Assembly (NCBI RefSeq): GCF_024679245.1 | Contig: NC_090180.1 | Location: 13,743,007 to 13,807,006 of the forward strand | Length of the DNA: 64,000 nucleotides | Source: Pseudorasbora parva | Taxonomy: Eukaryota; Chordata; Actinopteri; Cypriniformes; Gobionidae | Direction of reading: 5' to 3' | Shown: in pieces, positions 13,569 to 25,870 of the stretch | Position numbering within the stretch: position 1 is the first letter of the stretch | Layout of the letters: each line of letters begins with the position of its first letter | The notes under the pieces: model-generated | Database searches by the model: none | Seen by the model: only the letters and a program-made list of their open reading frames with translations | What the model was told of the DNA's origin: nothing | Translations under genes and position numbers: made by a program

Positions 13569-14348
13569 ATGCTAAAAAAAACAGCTTCATTCATAAAGCA
13601 TATGGTTGCACAGTGTCTGTCAGTGACCTCAACCCATGTTATGCAATGTGTTTTTAGTTTTATTATATCCTTTGTCCCCAGTGGTGACACTCTGACTCTT
13701 GCGTAGGCAGCACTTGAAAACATCCTCTGCAGGAGATTGGGAACATCAGGTAATTTAGTCCTTTATGCAGATGAGTATTTTAAAATAGGCGCACACTGTT
13801 TGACACTTTGGATTAGTTAAATCTGAGTTAAAAGTGAGGAAAAACATGTATTTCAGATACCCTAAATGGGTGAATAGAAAGTGTTTTGTGCTCAGTTTGC
13901 TTTGTGAATGTTTATTAGGTTCGAATTAGCAGCGGAGAAGAGATGTTCTAGGTCATGTTGTTACTAATACACCTCGATTTTGCATAGGCGCAACAATGGA
14001 TTTTTGAGGATAAACACATTTAACTGAGTTCATTTGCTTACAAATGCATGGCCCTGTTGGCCATTCAGCGTAAACACTCGAGCATCAGGAGTCTGTTAGG
14101 CCTGGCTTGGCCTTTCTACTCGAATGATTAGTCGCCTTTAATCAGACACAAATTAGTTTGAAGGGAACAAGCACGAATCCGGCAAGGTAACCAGAACCCA
14201 GTGTTTAAAGATGTATGAAGAGCCTTGAGGAGAAAGTAGAGTCTCTGCTAACTCATTTCACTAACAGTGAAACGTCCATACAGTGTTCTTCCTTCGTGAG
14301 CGCGCGTGGGACAGCCAGACGGGGCAGGTGGGGGGTTCCACCTGCTGA
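13569..14348 (+). promoter_or_regulatory. Presumed kncn promoter and 5' UTR
   Basis: Low-repeat sequence directly upstream of the kncn start. The last 90 bp is GC-richer ('gagcgcgcgtggg', 'gggcaggtggggggttcc'). No TATA box or clear start site can be assigned. A TGA in frame with the start lies at 14346-14348. Confidence 0.4.
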
Positions 14349-14496
14349 ATGAACGCGGTCAGTATTGGGGAGTACCATGGGCTGCGGGTAGGCTCGGCCT
14401 TGCTAAGTATTGTAGCAGGTTGTATCATCATTGGCGTGTCAAAGGACTGTGATGCAGATGCTGTAGGGGGCATTTTTCTCGGAGCAGGGGGACTTG
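14349..14496 (+). CDS. kncn: Kinocilin (kncn), coding exon 1
   Basis: First of four coding exons of a 130-residue protein (393 nt with stop). It encodes residues 1-49 plus the first base of Gly50 and ends at the donor G|GTAAGT. Residues about 11-30 (LRVGSALLSIVAGCIIIGVS) form the first membrane segment; a second starts at about 41 (VGGIFLGAGGL) and is completed in exon 2. The pattern GLxxxxxxxxxVAGxIIIGxS...GGxFxGAxxLG fits my recollection of mammalian kinocilin, a small two-pass protein of the kinocilium and microtubule-rich hair-cell regions. The ATG is chosen because an in-frame TGA directly precedes it; its Kozak context is weak (T at -3, A at +4). Total length is close to the roughly 124 residues I recall for human. 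Identity is by remembered similarity and synteny with the tmem275-like gene downstream. Confidence 0.85.
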
Positions 14497-15005
14497 GTAA
14501 GTAGCAATTCTCTCTGTCTGACCGGCCAATAACACCATAGATATCTAAGGGGTGTACAAAACCACAATATTTAGATTAGTGGTAATCTGATATGGATTTT
14601 TCAATAATCAATTCCATCATTAAATGCTGGACAATCATCTTTAATTGTTTTTAATACACAAATTCAGTCAACTGTTCATTAAAGGGATATGTCAACTAAA
14701 AAAACCCTCCAAATAGTTTTTCTTCTTTGGAACACAGAAGGAAATATTTTCAGAATGTCCAAGATACTCTTATCCTTACAATGAGATTAAATGGTGACCA
14801 TGGATTTCAGGCAAGAAATATTTGTGAATAATGGTTTAAATATTAGTCTGTCACACACACAGTTATTATATGATTCTGAAAGATTAAAAATATAGAATTG
14901 GAGTTATATTGAGTAGCCTACTTTTGTCAAGCTTTTTGATGCTTGACCATCTCTGGTCCCCATCGATTTTCACTGTATGGAAAAAAAAACAGCGTAGACA
15001 TTTAA

Positions 15006-15436
15006 TTAAAGCTACACTGTGTAACTTTTATAGTTTATTCTTAGCCAAAAAACACTTAGTACTTTCAAAAATATATGTGCTCATTAATGTATATTTACTT
15101 CTTTCAAGTTATAAAGTATTCTCGTAATATGCCATTGAAAATACATACGGGTGAGGGGTTCGAATGCCGATTGCCATGTTGCCCCTCCATCTTGAAAGTA
15201 CATTAGCCAAAGAGGGACATACTCATAAATTCAAGCTTCACCTTTCGCGTTTGAACACTCGAAGGCACCGTGTCGAATGTGAAGAGGGGGATTGCCATGT
15301 TAATCTTGGACTAAATCAGCCACCGTAGGAGTTAAAATCAAATCAGAATTGAGAGGAACTGAAACTATTATTCACTGGATGGTCATATACCTTTTCACCG
15401 CTAGATGGGGGAAAATATCACACAGTGTAGCTTTAA
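15006..15436. mobile_element. TTAA-flanked MITE, family A copy 2
   Basis: The ends are TTAAAGCTACACTGTGTAAC and CACACAGTGTAGCTTTAA, 431 bp, lying in kncn intron 1. It is an inverted copy of 2818-3249, sharing 'agggacatactcataaattc' and 'ttcgaatg'. Both copies keep TTAA at both edges. Confidence 0.85.
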
Positions 15437-16284
15437 GCTTCACAGGTTTGGAATAAAATTAGGGTGTGCGAATTACAGAATTTTTTTCTAATTGGGGAAA
15501 CTTTCCTTTGAATTTGCTGCATTAATCTTCAGGGTTTTGCTGCTTCACTATTCCACAGAGCATGGCTCTTTTGCATATCATGCATTTTTAACACTACATC
15601 TAATCTCTGCTCCATATCAGCACACTTCCTCCTCACAGCATTATCCTTTGCCATTTGTCAGCAATAAATAATGAACCCATATTAAGAACGATGTTGGAAT
15701 TGGCTGCATGTTTTTTATGTAATGCAGAGGTGTACTGAAGTATCCTCTTGCAGTCACTCATGTTGAGGTTTGCCCCAAAAAAGCACATCCATCATTCGAT
15801 CCAGGTCTGTAATCCAAGCCACCTGCTTACGATGGTGGGTATGTAATCTACACAGGACCCTGTCACAATAGAGCTGCACAACACACCAGCAGCCTTTGAT
15901 CTATTGTTCACTGCTGGAGAAAAGTCCGCATTACTTGTATAGGCCCTTGCAGGTACGTTATACATCATAATATTTAACCATCAAGTCAGACGATCAGGCT
16001 GATTGGCAGCTATTTACCTTAGTCAGAGTAGATGCCATATTTAATTGAATGCAAATGTGGCAGTTTTTTATTATTGATATTATTACTATTTATTTTATCT
16101 AAATTACGAGACTGCTGGGTTGTCTGCTGGGCAAATCCAACCATTGGGTTTAACAATGTACAAAAAAAATGTATTGAGTGTACTTATAATTATTTATTTA
16201 CTATATACTATTGTTGTCACGTTTAACACAAAGAAAAACAAAAAAAACAAGAGGGGGAAAACCATAAACTAGAAATTCATAAAA
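15437..16284. other. kncn intron 1, no feature seen
   Basis: Apparently unique intronic sequence with no coding, RNA or clear repeat signal. Confidence 0.5.
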
Positions 16285-17110
16285 CTGAAACATCCACCGG
16301 AACTGGGACCACCGGAACACAATCCGCCAGAACTCGGACCACCGGAACACGATCCCCGGAACACGATCCACCGGCACAAGGACCACCTGAACACAAGCCA
16401 CCGGAACTGGGACCACCAGAACACCATCCGCCGGAACTCGGACCACCGGAACACGATCCCCGGAACACGATCCACCGGCACAAGGACCACCTGAACACAA
16501 GCCACCGGAACTGGGACCACCGGCACTGGGACCACCAGAACACCATCCGCCGGAACTCGGACCACCAGAACACGATCCACCGGCACAAGGACCACCTGAA
16601 CACAAGCCACCGGAACTGGTACCACCAGAACACCATCCGCCGGAACTCGGACCACCAGAACACGATCCACCGGCACAAGGACCACCTGAACACAAGCCAC
16701 CGGAACTGGGACCACCAGAACACCATCCGCCGGAACTCGGACCACCAGAACACGATCCACCGGCACAAGGACCACCTGAACACAAGCCACCGGAACTTGG
16801 ACCACCGGCACTGGGACCACCAGAGTTGTGGATGGTGTGCATCCCTGTGCTTCTCCCAAGCATGCAGGACTGCCACCACAAAGCATCCCAAACAGCCCTC
16901 CAGGCCATGTCTTGACTCGGGACCACCGGAACTGGGACCACCGGAACATGGTCCACCGGAACTGAGACCACCGGCACAGGGACCACCGGAGTTGTGGATA
17001 ACGCCCTGTGTTTCTCCCAAGCATGCAGGAGTGCCACCACACAGCCTCCCATTACAGCCCTCCAGGCCATGTCTGGACTTGGGACCTCCGGACTCGGGAC
17101 CCCTGGAACT
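16285..17110. repeat. GC-rich minisatellite in kncn intron 1
   Basis: A tandem array with a basic period of about 15 bp (variants of 'accaccggaactggg'), organised in higher-order blocks of about 120 bp. A spacer with 'ctcccaagcatgcagga' and 'ccctccaggccatgtct' occurs at about 16850-16915 and again at 17015-17075. The 15-bp period is a multiple of three, so all three minus frames stay open (up to 326 codons, Pro/Val- or Gly/Ser/Cys-rich). These are repeat artefacts, not genes. Confidence 0.9.
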
Positions 17111-17210
17111 AGGGGTTCAGGTGGTTTTACATGTTGTACCTTCTTTAATGCTAGTACCTTCTTGAAAAGTATTACCAGCATATATTATATTCAGCATTTA
17201 ATGAAATATA

Positions 17211-17820
17211 CACTGTAAAAATAGGGCAAAATATAAAGGAATTTTCTACGCACCCTAGCAGCAGCAAATATAATTTGCAGCAAGGGCATCTAGCAACACT
17301 TTGTTGGCTTGCGAGCTGGAAAAAAACCAAATTCTTGTCAGGCCAATCACATTTTTTATAGAGTCAGTGGGCGGGCTTAAATTTATGATGGCAGAATTGT
17401 GACGTTTCGAAACTTGAAAACAAAGATGATGACAAACAGCAGCCTTTAAAATCATCTTTGGCCACAACTCTGGAAGACTTGGAGTTAAGCTTTTCTTTGA
17501 GAAAAGAACAAAGAACGGCACTGAAGTCATTCTTAAAAAGAAAGATGTGTTCCCGAGGAGTTTTACCAAATGGACATGGCAAAAGTTAAATCTATCAACT
17601 TCACCTTCTTCATTGCTCTGGTTGGTTGTAGTGCTCTCCTATTGTGTGGAGAGGGAATTTAAAAGACAACCGTTTATCTCTTTATCCCCCCCAAAGGTCT
17701 GGATTGTTTTACCTGTATTTTGCACTACGGTGTGTTTTAAGGTTTAACGAAAATTTCAATAAAATTACTGGATAATGTCCAGGCAGAAAATGTCCATTTT
17801 CCATTTTCATTTTTACAGTG
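17211..17820. mobile_element. CACTGTAAAAA-ended element
   Basis: It opens with CACTGTAAAAATA and closes with the inverted ATTTTTACAGTG. It encloses the helicase-fragment element at 17247-17692, so this appears to be another nested pair. Confidence 0.5.
17247..17692 (+). pseudogene. RecQ-helicase-fragment element, copy 1 (degraded)
   Basis: This copy matches the intact elements at 43637-44160 and 55512-56036 but has lost both terminal repeats. The conceptual frame reads LEDLELSFSLRKEQRTALKSF, which resembles the Q-motif and motif 0 region of RecQ-family helicases. After a frame shift it reads VLPNGHGKS, a Walker A-like motif, then a stop. It keeps the Lys-Ser of GxGKS, which the two younger copies have changed. 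It cannot encode a working protein. Confidence 0.65.
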
Positions 17821-18830
17821 TAGCCTAACTATTAAATTCTTGTTTATTGAATTTGTATAAAAGCCTCACAATCGCAATCTTGCTGATGGTTTGAATATTC
17901 AAACATGTCAGTAACAACCTGTTAAACAACACAATCCCAGCCTCCTTCATTCGTGTCAAATCTACCCAGTCTAAAGTCCTATTCTTGAAGCCATCTCATC
18001 GCTGGCATGGCTGCACACATGGGTTCGGAGGTCTTTATTGGTGCGTGAACGTCTCTTCTGTCAAACGGGTCAGATCAATTCATGCGCCACGCTCTAAAGC
18101 ATCAACCACGGTGATGGAGTCTGGGGTGAGTTAGGAGAGAAAGACTGAAGGAGATTAGAGGACACAAATGACAAAGAAGAGCCAGAAAGGGAAAATTGTA
18201 GGAGAGAGCAAACGCGAGCAAGACACGCGGTTGGTGAAGCCCCTCAGCATGCCGCAATCATGCCTGCCAGTGGCCTCTCATAACAGAAATTGGCCAAAAC
18301 ACAAAGCCAGCAGAGGTGCCTCATCCTTTTCAAACAGGAATTGATTCACAGCTTGAATTGTAGGTGCATAATCAAAATCCAGCACAGCCCCTGCAGTCTG
18401 TCTCGCCATCAGCCTTAGACCTCTCGAAAACAAAGGAAGACAGAACTTAACTGCACACTTTTATTATAGCCACAAGAATACAAAGTTTTAGGGAAGGCAT
18501 GTCATATTGGAGTCAATGACTGAGTCTTACAATAAACTTAGCATGAAAGATTAGCAGGAAACAGAGCAAAAGTGCTCTTTTTCTTTCTACTTGACCATTA
18601 TAATGCATAAATTGAGGTTCTTCAGTTTGCAGTGTAACGCAATATGCATGGGGGACGTCTTTAGTGTGCAGCTTTAACTCAGAGAGCCACCGAACAGAGA
18701 GAAATAACATTAGAGCTATTCTCTGAAAAGACTGGAACGTTAATTAAGAATTAAAAAGGTGTCAGCAGGACACAGGACTGAGCGATTGTGTCCACATCTA
18801 TTGTTCTCTCTCTGTGTTCTTGTTCTGCAG
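17821..18830. other. kncn intron 1, 3' part
   Basis: Between about 17930 and 18450 the sequence is low-repeat and of mixed composition ('ggctgcacacatgggttcgg', 'tggtgaagcccctcagcatg'). It is a candidate conserved non-coding block. The 3' end carries the pyrimidine tract and the acceptor 'ttcttgttctgcag'. Confidence 0.4.
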
Positions 18831-18899
18831 GCCTCCTCATTTCCATCTACCCGTTCATAAGAACATGGCTCAACGTCCATCACATACTGCCCAATATAG
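18831..18899 (+). CDS. kncn: Kinocilin (kncn), coding exon 2
   Basis: 69 nt between the acceptor ttctgcag| and the donor |GTGAGA. Its first two bases complete Gly50; it then encodes residues 51-72 (LLISIYPFIRTWLNVHHILP, then NI) and the first base of Gly73. It completes the second membrane segment (about 41-59) and the short basic/His region after it. The motif LLIxxYPFxxxxxxxxHILPxIG is the part most like mammalian kinocilin as I recall it. The frame was closed only by joining to exon 1, which supports the model. Confidence 0.85.
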
Positions 18900-19369
18900 G
18901 TGAGACTATGATGTATTATATTTCATAGCACCCATAACACTGGTCTGTAACATTCTGAATATAAGATTGTTATTACTGAAATACTGACTCCAAACTTGAA
19001 TGTATATCTATAATGTATATTTCTCTGTCTGTAAGGCCAATACAATCTTCAAACAACTTTTTAAACATTTGTAAAATAAAAATGTCCTTTCTATTAATAT
19101 TACACTTTATAACTTATAACTGCAGTTATATGAATATCCTTTTGTTTTGGTAAAGTCATCATTAAATAAAAATAGACATTCTTTTTTTATTTTTTTATGG
19201 AATATTGCAGTATTTATGATAAATTATTTATCTGTGGCCGTGCACATCATTATTTGATGTGGTAATAGTATTTACTTGAAATAATTTCCCCTCCCTCTTT
19301 CAATGACAGCTCTTCTCTGATGACTTGTTTACGGGTGTGAGGGCGGGACAACCTGTCACTCACATGACA
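18900..19369. other. kncn intron 2, 5' part
   Basis: AT-rich intronic sequence with no feature seen. Confidence 0.5.
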
Positions 19370-20545
19370 TCACAGCAATAGCAATCCTCAACCATCCAAT
19401 CAATTCCTAATGGACAAAATCAAGTCCCACCCTACATTTCTTTCCAGTCACACTCTAGTTTAGTGTCCAATTCTCACTATTAACTATTATTAACTACAAC
19501 TTTTGCCTTAATAAATTCCCAATGTAATGCTAATTAATAGTTAGTAAAGTAGTTGTTAAGTTATTGGTTAGGGTTAACGGACGTACAATATGGTAAATAA
19601 GGGATAATGTACACCCAGCCGGTTGTTATCGCAGAATAAACAGAGCGATCAGGACCTTGCATCATCCTGGGGGGGTTTATTCTGCAATAACACCCGGCTG
19701 GGTGTACATTATTCCGCTTATTACACGGCTACTAGTCTCAAATAAATTAGACACAAAATATTGTCTTGAGATTAAATATTTTATTAGCTATTACGCAAAG
19801 CTTCAACGAAGAAAAACAGTTCCAACCTGCTTTAAGCCTTTATCTATAGCTGCTAAATGTTGAAAATGAATGCTGAAAGGGTTAGTTCACCCAAAAATGA
19901 AACCAAACCTATGATTTACTCACCCTCAAGTTATCATAGATGTATATGACATTCTTCTTTCAGACAAATACAACCGGAGTTATGTTTAAAAAGTTCAGGC
20001 TAACGTTAATCCAAGCAGTAGTTGTAACGTTAGCTGTTTTTGAAGGCCATAAAAAATGCAGCTGTCCGTCAAATAATGTGCTCCACACGCCTCCAATGGG
20101 TTAATAGAGCCTTCTGATTCGAATCGATTCGTTTGTGTAAGAAAAATATCCATATTTAAAACTTTATAAAGGAACCCTGCCTTGAAGTCTTCCATTGTAG
20201 CCATGGCTGTTTATGTATTTAACAGCCACAAGATGGCGCCAGTGTTAAGCATAGAAGTAGTACCGGTCAAGATAACTCGTAGTACCCGTATGAGCGGTTG
20301 TTATTTGGGAATAACATACCGCTGGAATACGCGATTGACCAATCAGAAGCAAGTATTTCACAGAGCCGTCTAATAATGCAGAATAAGGCATTGATTGTTG
20401 ATGTTCTTTATAAGTACTAATAAAAGTCATATGCATGCTGATAAGCAACTAGTCAATAGTGAGAATTGGACCCTAAATGGCTTGTTCAAGAAGCCATTTT
20501 TCTCAGATACGGGAAGAAAAAATATTGCAACTTCTGTTTCACGCT
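19370..20545. mobile_element. Nested inverted-repeat elements in kncn intron 2
   Basis: The outer pieces ('ccaatcaattcctaatggac' and 'cttctgtttcacgctgactt') are found together without the insert at about 44548-44690. Between them lies an element (about 19459-20476) with ends TTAGTGTCCAATTCTCACT and AGTGAGAATTGGACCCTAA. Its interior includes a left arm of a 'gggttagttcacccaaaaat' type MITE at 19879 onward. Confidence 0.6.
19604..19712. repeat. Large hairpin
   Basis: Arms 19604-19641 and 19675-19712 are complementary over 38 bp with two mismatches, and the loop is 33 nt. The arms contain 'gtacacccagccgg' and 'gcagaataaac'. It lies inside the TTAGTGTCC element and could be a MITE in its own right. 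Confidence 0.8.
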
Positions 20546-21237
20546 GACTTTAAAATCAAATACAAAACTTAAAAGCTCTTCTCAATTCACAGCCGAATGG
20601 TGCACAAATAGGGTGCTTATCAATTATAATTAAATGCTGTATAAATTTTCACTTGATTATGCTGTTGTAACATGAGATTAGTTTGCTTAATGTGTGATGA
20701 GAGACCAACGATGTTGCAACACTAACATGACAACATCTAATTTTCTCAGGCAACTTCAGAGTGCATCCAATGGCTACAAATTCAAATCCAGCCCCTGAAC
20801 TGCCTGTGGCTACACTCACACGAGAGGGTAAATGGCTTTTCTATGTCACGTGGATACGCACACACAAACCCGTTCAAACACATCTCTCTGCTTCCAGTCT
20901 GACAATTGAAGACTGATTTCCTATGACACCATTTTAGAGTGACTATTTTCTCAGGGTCAATGTAGAGCTGTCTGCTGCTTCTCATTTGCACTCTCTCTGG
21001 CCTGCTGGATCTGAGGCAGGAGCTCTGTTCCAGGCTATTAAATGGTATTATGGATTTAATGGGTAATAACTAAAACTCCATATCCAATGAAGACTAATTC
21101 TTACATCATAATTGTTTTGTTTGATAATTGCTGCAACTCTTGTTGAACTTAACAGAAAACAGCAATGTCAGTGCCCTAATACTAACACAACCACAGCCAT
21201 AAAACTGAATATATTAAACACAGTGTTCCTGTAACTG
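20546..21237. other. kncn intron 2, no feature seen
   Basis: Unique-looking intronic sequence without a supported gene or repeat. Confidence 0.45.
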
Positions 21238-21244
21238 AAACAGT

Positions 21245-21346
21245 GGAGCGATGGGTTCGATTACCAGGCAATGCATGAACTAAAAAGTATTGAATGCAAT
21301 GTAATTCCATTTGGATAAAAGTGTTGCCAAATGCTTAAATGTAAAG
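21245..21346 (+). repeat. tRNA-derived SINE fragment
   Basis: A B-box-like GGTTCGATTAC (21254-21264) is followed by 'atgcatgaac', 'tgaatgcaatgta' and 'ttggataaaagtgttgccaa', the order found in common fish SINE tails. The 5' half with the A box is missing. Confidence 0.6.
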
Positions 21347-21691
21347 TATCAGTGCTCAGTATGCAAATGTACACCTTTGCCAATAATGAAAAACATACAG
21401 CTAAACCTATTTTTGCTGAATCAAATGCCATGTTTACACTTTATTTTGATAGTCCACCACTTTAGACATTCTACTAACTTAAAGCAATTGTCAACTAACA
21501 CTTATTAATATGCAAAAACATGTAAACTAAATCATATTAGTTTTAGTAGGCTGGTCCGGATTCAGTAGTTTGTATTCGCTGTGATTATTATTAATGTTTT
21601 TATCTTCGATTATCTGAATCATGCACCATCATATACTGTAGTAATAGGCTGAATTTATATTTGCCACATTTTAAGTCTTGCAGTTATTTTC

Positions 21692-22175
<484 letters not shown>

Positions 22176-22254
22176 TATTGAATTTACATACAGTAATCTG
22201 CAAATATATGAAACTACAAATTTGTAAAGGGCAAACAATATATTGTCAGTATGA

Positions 22255-22720
22255 CCCAATGAAAGCCAAAGAGGTGGATCCTGGTCGCCATTATTCTAGG
22301 TGCAGCCCCAATATTGTAGCCTGACGTCATCATACTCAATTCTAGTCAGAATATGAGTCGGATACTGTTCCATTGGGCTGTGATTATGGGGCGTTTCAAC
22401 CGAACCAGGAAAGACCTCAGTTGGATAGACCTACAACCAATCAGAGCAACGAAGTGATGCATAATGCTAGTTGTCAAATGTCGTGGTTTTCGCGAGTCTG
22501 TGGTTTTCCCGTGGGTTGTTTTCCATGTCCACAGGTTGAAGTGAAGCAAGTGACCTCAATTATGTGATATATAAACCCAGGAATGCAAATTTTAGCAGGC
22601 CACCTTGCCAAAATAACACATTTTACAGAGAACCCCCTCAAGAAGCTATTGTTTTGGGCTAGTAGTTGGCGGGTTTTGTTGTAAAAACTTGGCAACCATG
22701 TCTGCACGCGCTGGAATAAA
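22255..22720. repeat. Dispersed repeat fragment
   Basis: It contains 'ggatcctggtcgccattatt' and 'tagcctgacgtcatcatact', which look like cyprinid interspersed repeats. Near its end, 'ggttttgttgtaaaaacttg' is an inverted relative of 7279-7310. Confidence 0.45.
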
Positions 22721-23822
22721 CAATCTTTGCCGGTGTTGTAAATAAAAAAAAGTCTTTAAGGATACACAGAGTATACTTACCAACATGATCATCATTTCTG
22801 AGAGAAATAGTGAAGGTAAATGCATATAAGAATTGCTCCATTTAGGATTAGAACAAATTCATTATTTTATGAATTATGCTATTGTTTATTATCTGTCCAT
22901 CATCGTCTAAAGCCCGCCCTTACAATTTCATTGATCCGAACAGTTTCTGTTCAGGCATAATTACTGTATAGTTAGAATGGCATCCAGGCCACCAATATTG
23001 ATCCTCCATGGCAGTTTCAAAAGATTGTGGCTAATCACTTATCCTGCTCAATGAAAAATTAATGATGTTCTAGCAGGTAGCCTAACTATATCCGAGCAGC
23101 TTCCTGTGCTATGCCAATCCCACATCTTGATTTTATCAGTCTTTACATGAGTCACCTGCATGAGCCCGACAATACAAGTCAGGTTAATTAAGTTACAAAA
23201 ATCATCAAATTAACATAATCAAATTTCCCCTGTCAACTTTACTGAAAATTTCACTTGAGTAACTACACAGTAAGGTTTTTATTGTATTTTATATAACTGA
23301 TAGGGAATTAACTGTGTGGGGCAATCCAGGATTGTCTTTTAGACAGTTATGTTTTGTTATATGTTTCCTGTGCAGTAGACCTATCTATAGTTACTAAGCT
23401 CTCTTTCTTTGTCACCTTAATAACTGATTTCATTCACCTGTGTTCCCCTGTTACGTGCAAATGGAATTATGAATACCATCTCAAATCAAAATTTCTTATA
23501 GCATGTGTGGGCTACTTTGAGTTTGGGGAACTCCTTCGTTCTGTGATTTCTGTAAAACAGCAATTCGTGACAAAATACATTAAAACAACTAAATATCAAG
23601 ATATACTGCTGCAACCCTCGCATTAGTGTAACATGTATATACAAATTATACCGTTAAATATGCATTATTTAGTCAAATTCAAAATTCAAAGAGGCTGCTT
23701 ACTTATTTGTGTATTATATCAGGAAAATAAAAGATCCAGCAAAAATCACATCTGCTGTCCTGTGTCTAGCTTCACAAATCTACCAATGAAGAACTTTTAT
23801 TTAATTACTGATGTCGCTGGCA

Positions 23823-23823
<1 letters not shown>
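22721..23823. other. kncn intron 2, no feature seen
   Basis: AT-rich intronic DNA; no supported gene. Confidence 0.45.
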
Positions 23824-23907
<84 letters not shown>

Positions 23908-23908
23908 T
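23824..23908. repeat. (TA)n followed by poly-T
   Basis: A TA tract to 23890, then 18 T. Confidence 0.97.
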
Positions 23909-24845
23909 GTAATTTGCTGACAAGGTAAAATGTAAAAATATATAGTGTTATAAATGTGTATTACATTAACTTTACTAGATTTGCAGCGTTGATAACTGGA
24001 AATGCATCATCACAGATTGTGAAAAGGGTCCATAATCAGCATTTGTGATCTATAGGTTGAAGGAATTAGTAAATGAGCAACATTATTTAACAGTATTTTG
24101 AAACATGGCTGTGGGCACGTCTAGTTATGAAATGACTGCAGCCATGAGATGAGCTACCAGGAAACCAAGTTCATTTAATCAGAAAGCTCACTCTTTGCCC
24201 TGCATGCTGTGGAAATTACATTGAAACGTGTCAATCCCAGCCCAGCCAAGCAGCCACTGTGTGTCCTTGTTGCCTCTTCACTGGCCATTTCCTGCTTCAG
24301 TCTGCACATCTGTTTCTGCCCCATATAATGCACAGTCGTTATGAGATTTGTGCTCAGTTGAATAGATTGATAATATAGAAAAAAACAACGACAACTCTAA
24401 TTTGATATGATGCCTCATTTCCTATACAGTTGATTTTCTTGTTTTTTTTTTTCAGAGAAGATACACTTATATTATCAGACCTTCAGGCTTGATATGAATT
24501 CAAAGTATTCTTTAAAACTGTGTGTGCATGGTTTGGCAGCAAAAGGCTATAAAAAGTATGATTATGCAGTAAATTTTCACGGGCTGTATTATGCCCTCAG
24601 AGCACGCAGCAGTCATGCACTGAATCATGTAAACAGGCAACAGGGATGTGTTGAGCGAATGAACAGCAGTCTCATATTGTGCCCTCTGTCTGAGTCTACG
24701 GCCCTTTCTCAGGCATCAGCTAAGGACAAAAAAAAAGAGTAAAACATGTTGTTCCCCATTCAATATGATTATTACTTGTATTAATACTACCACTAATAAT
24801 AATAATAGTCACATTGCTGTACAATCCAAAAACAAATGACTCAGA
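23909..24845. other. kncn intron 2, no feature seen
   Basis: Low-repeat intronic sequence. Open frames near 24494-24742 look random. Confidence 0.4.
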
Positions 24846-25260
24846 GGGCCCTATTTTAATGATCTGAGCATATGGTCTGAAGCGAATGGCGTAGGTGCAC
24901 TTACTGAATCCCCTTTTGCTAGTTTAACGGCAGAAAAAATGTCCTGCAAGCCAGACACAAAATCCAAAAGGGTTTTACCTAGTCTCCTAATGAGTCATGG
25001 GTGTGTTTTGGGCGTAAATTGCAATACACCAATCCATGGGCGTTGGAAGCAAATAAAAAGTGGATGGGTCCTCTCTGGGACTAACATTAGATTCCATTTA
25101 CATTAAATACAAACATACTGCCATTTACTAAACGACTGATTAGGACAGACAAAGTTACGGAAATCACTGAGTAATTTACCATGGCTATAGTGCAGGGGTA
25201 AGACACGTCATCATGTTTTTATGCAAATCAATCAGAGGTTCGAATCCGCCTTTTGCTACA
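24846..25260. repeat. Harbinger-like element fragment with tRNA-like part
   Basis: It starts 'gagggccctattttaatgat', typical of abundant PIF/Harbinger-type cyprinid MITEs. The stretch 'taatgagtcatgggtgtgtt' recurs inverted at about 32590-32610. Positions 25182-25257 carry a degenerate A box (tggctatagtgcagggg) and a perfect B box GGTTCGAATCC (25237-25247). The acceptor and T stems do not pair properly, so it is not a working tRNA gene. Confidence 0.45.
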
Positions 25261-25663
25261 CTTGCTCTACTCCCTTTTTCCATCACGAATCAGATCGGAA
25301 AGGCATTTATTTTCAAAAAACATTGAGAAATTATTAGAAAAGTGGAAGTAAAGCATCTAACGTGTTTAATAATAATTAGAGACGATAAAAGTGAGTGGGT
25401 CCAATATCACCGGTCGTAAAAAGTGGCAGGGGTCGCTCAAAAGTTACCAGTTTTGACCACAGCGAAGCACCGTATCATTGCGTTTCCCTGTAATTTGGAT
25501 GCATTTTAAAGACCTAGCCTACACTTTTATTACTGAAATGCTGGAAAGTATTTACAAGAATAAGCTTTCTTATTCTTGTAAATTCTTGTATTCTTGTTCT
25601 TCCTAAAAGAGAGAGGAAAAAAAACGTAAATATTTTAAATGAGGCGCCATTACGCCAGTAACG

Positions 25664-25870
25664 TTAGGTTGTTGTTCTCTCAGGATTTTTTAAGAAATTT
25701 AAAATGACTGTCTTACTGCGTCCAACCTCAGCAGCGATGGCACGTTGCGAAAGGCCTTGCTTGTGCAGCTCAACAATCCTGCCACATTCAAAGAGAGAAA
25801 GCCTTTTTGCCTTTGCCATCAGGAGATCTTGACAGTATGACTGCTTGAAGGACAATGACATGAATGCCAT
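25664..25870 (-). pseudogene. Tc1-like transposase N-terminal fragment
   Basis: On the minus strand, from an internal Met at 25819, the frame reads MAKAKRLSLFECGRIVELHK, then ...GLSQRAIAAEVGRSKTVILNFLKNP. This is the first helix-turn-helix of a Tc1/Tc3-type transposase DNA-binding domain, with the family pattern LSxxExGxIxxLhxxGxSxxxIAxxxGRSxxxVxxFLKNP. It stops after 51 residues; the second helix-turn-helix and the catalytic domain are absent. The upstream flank (25870-26060 on the minus strand) resembles this family's 5' non-coding region. It is a truncated relic in kncn intron 2. Confidence 0.85.

Noticed and set aside
16201..17181. 326-codon minus-strand open frame
   Set aside because: It consists almost wholly of the 15-bp minisatellite and all three frames are open, so it is a repeat artefact.
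25182..25257. Functional tRNA gene
   Set aside because: The B box is perfect but the acceptor and T stems do not pair.
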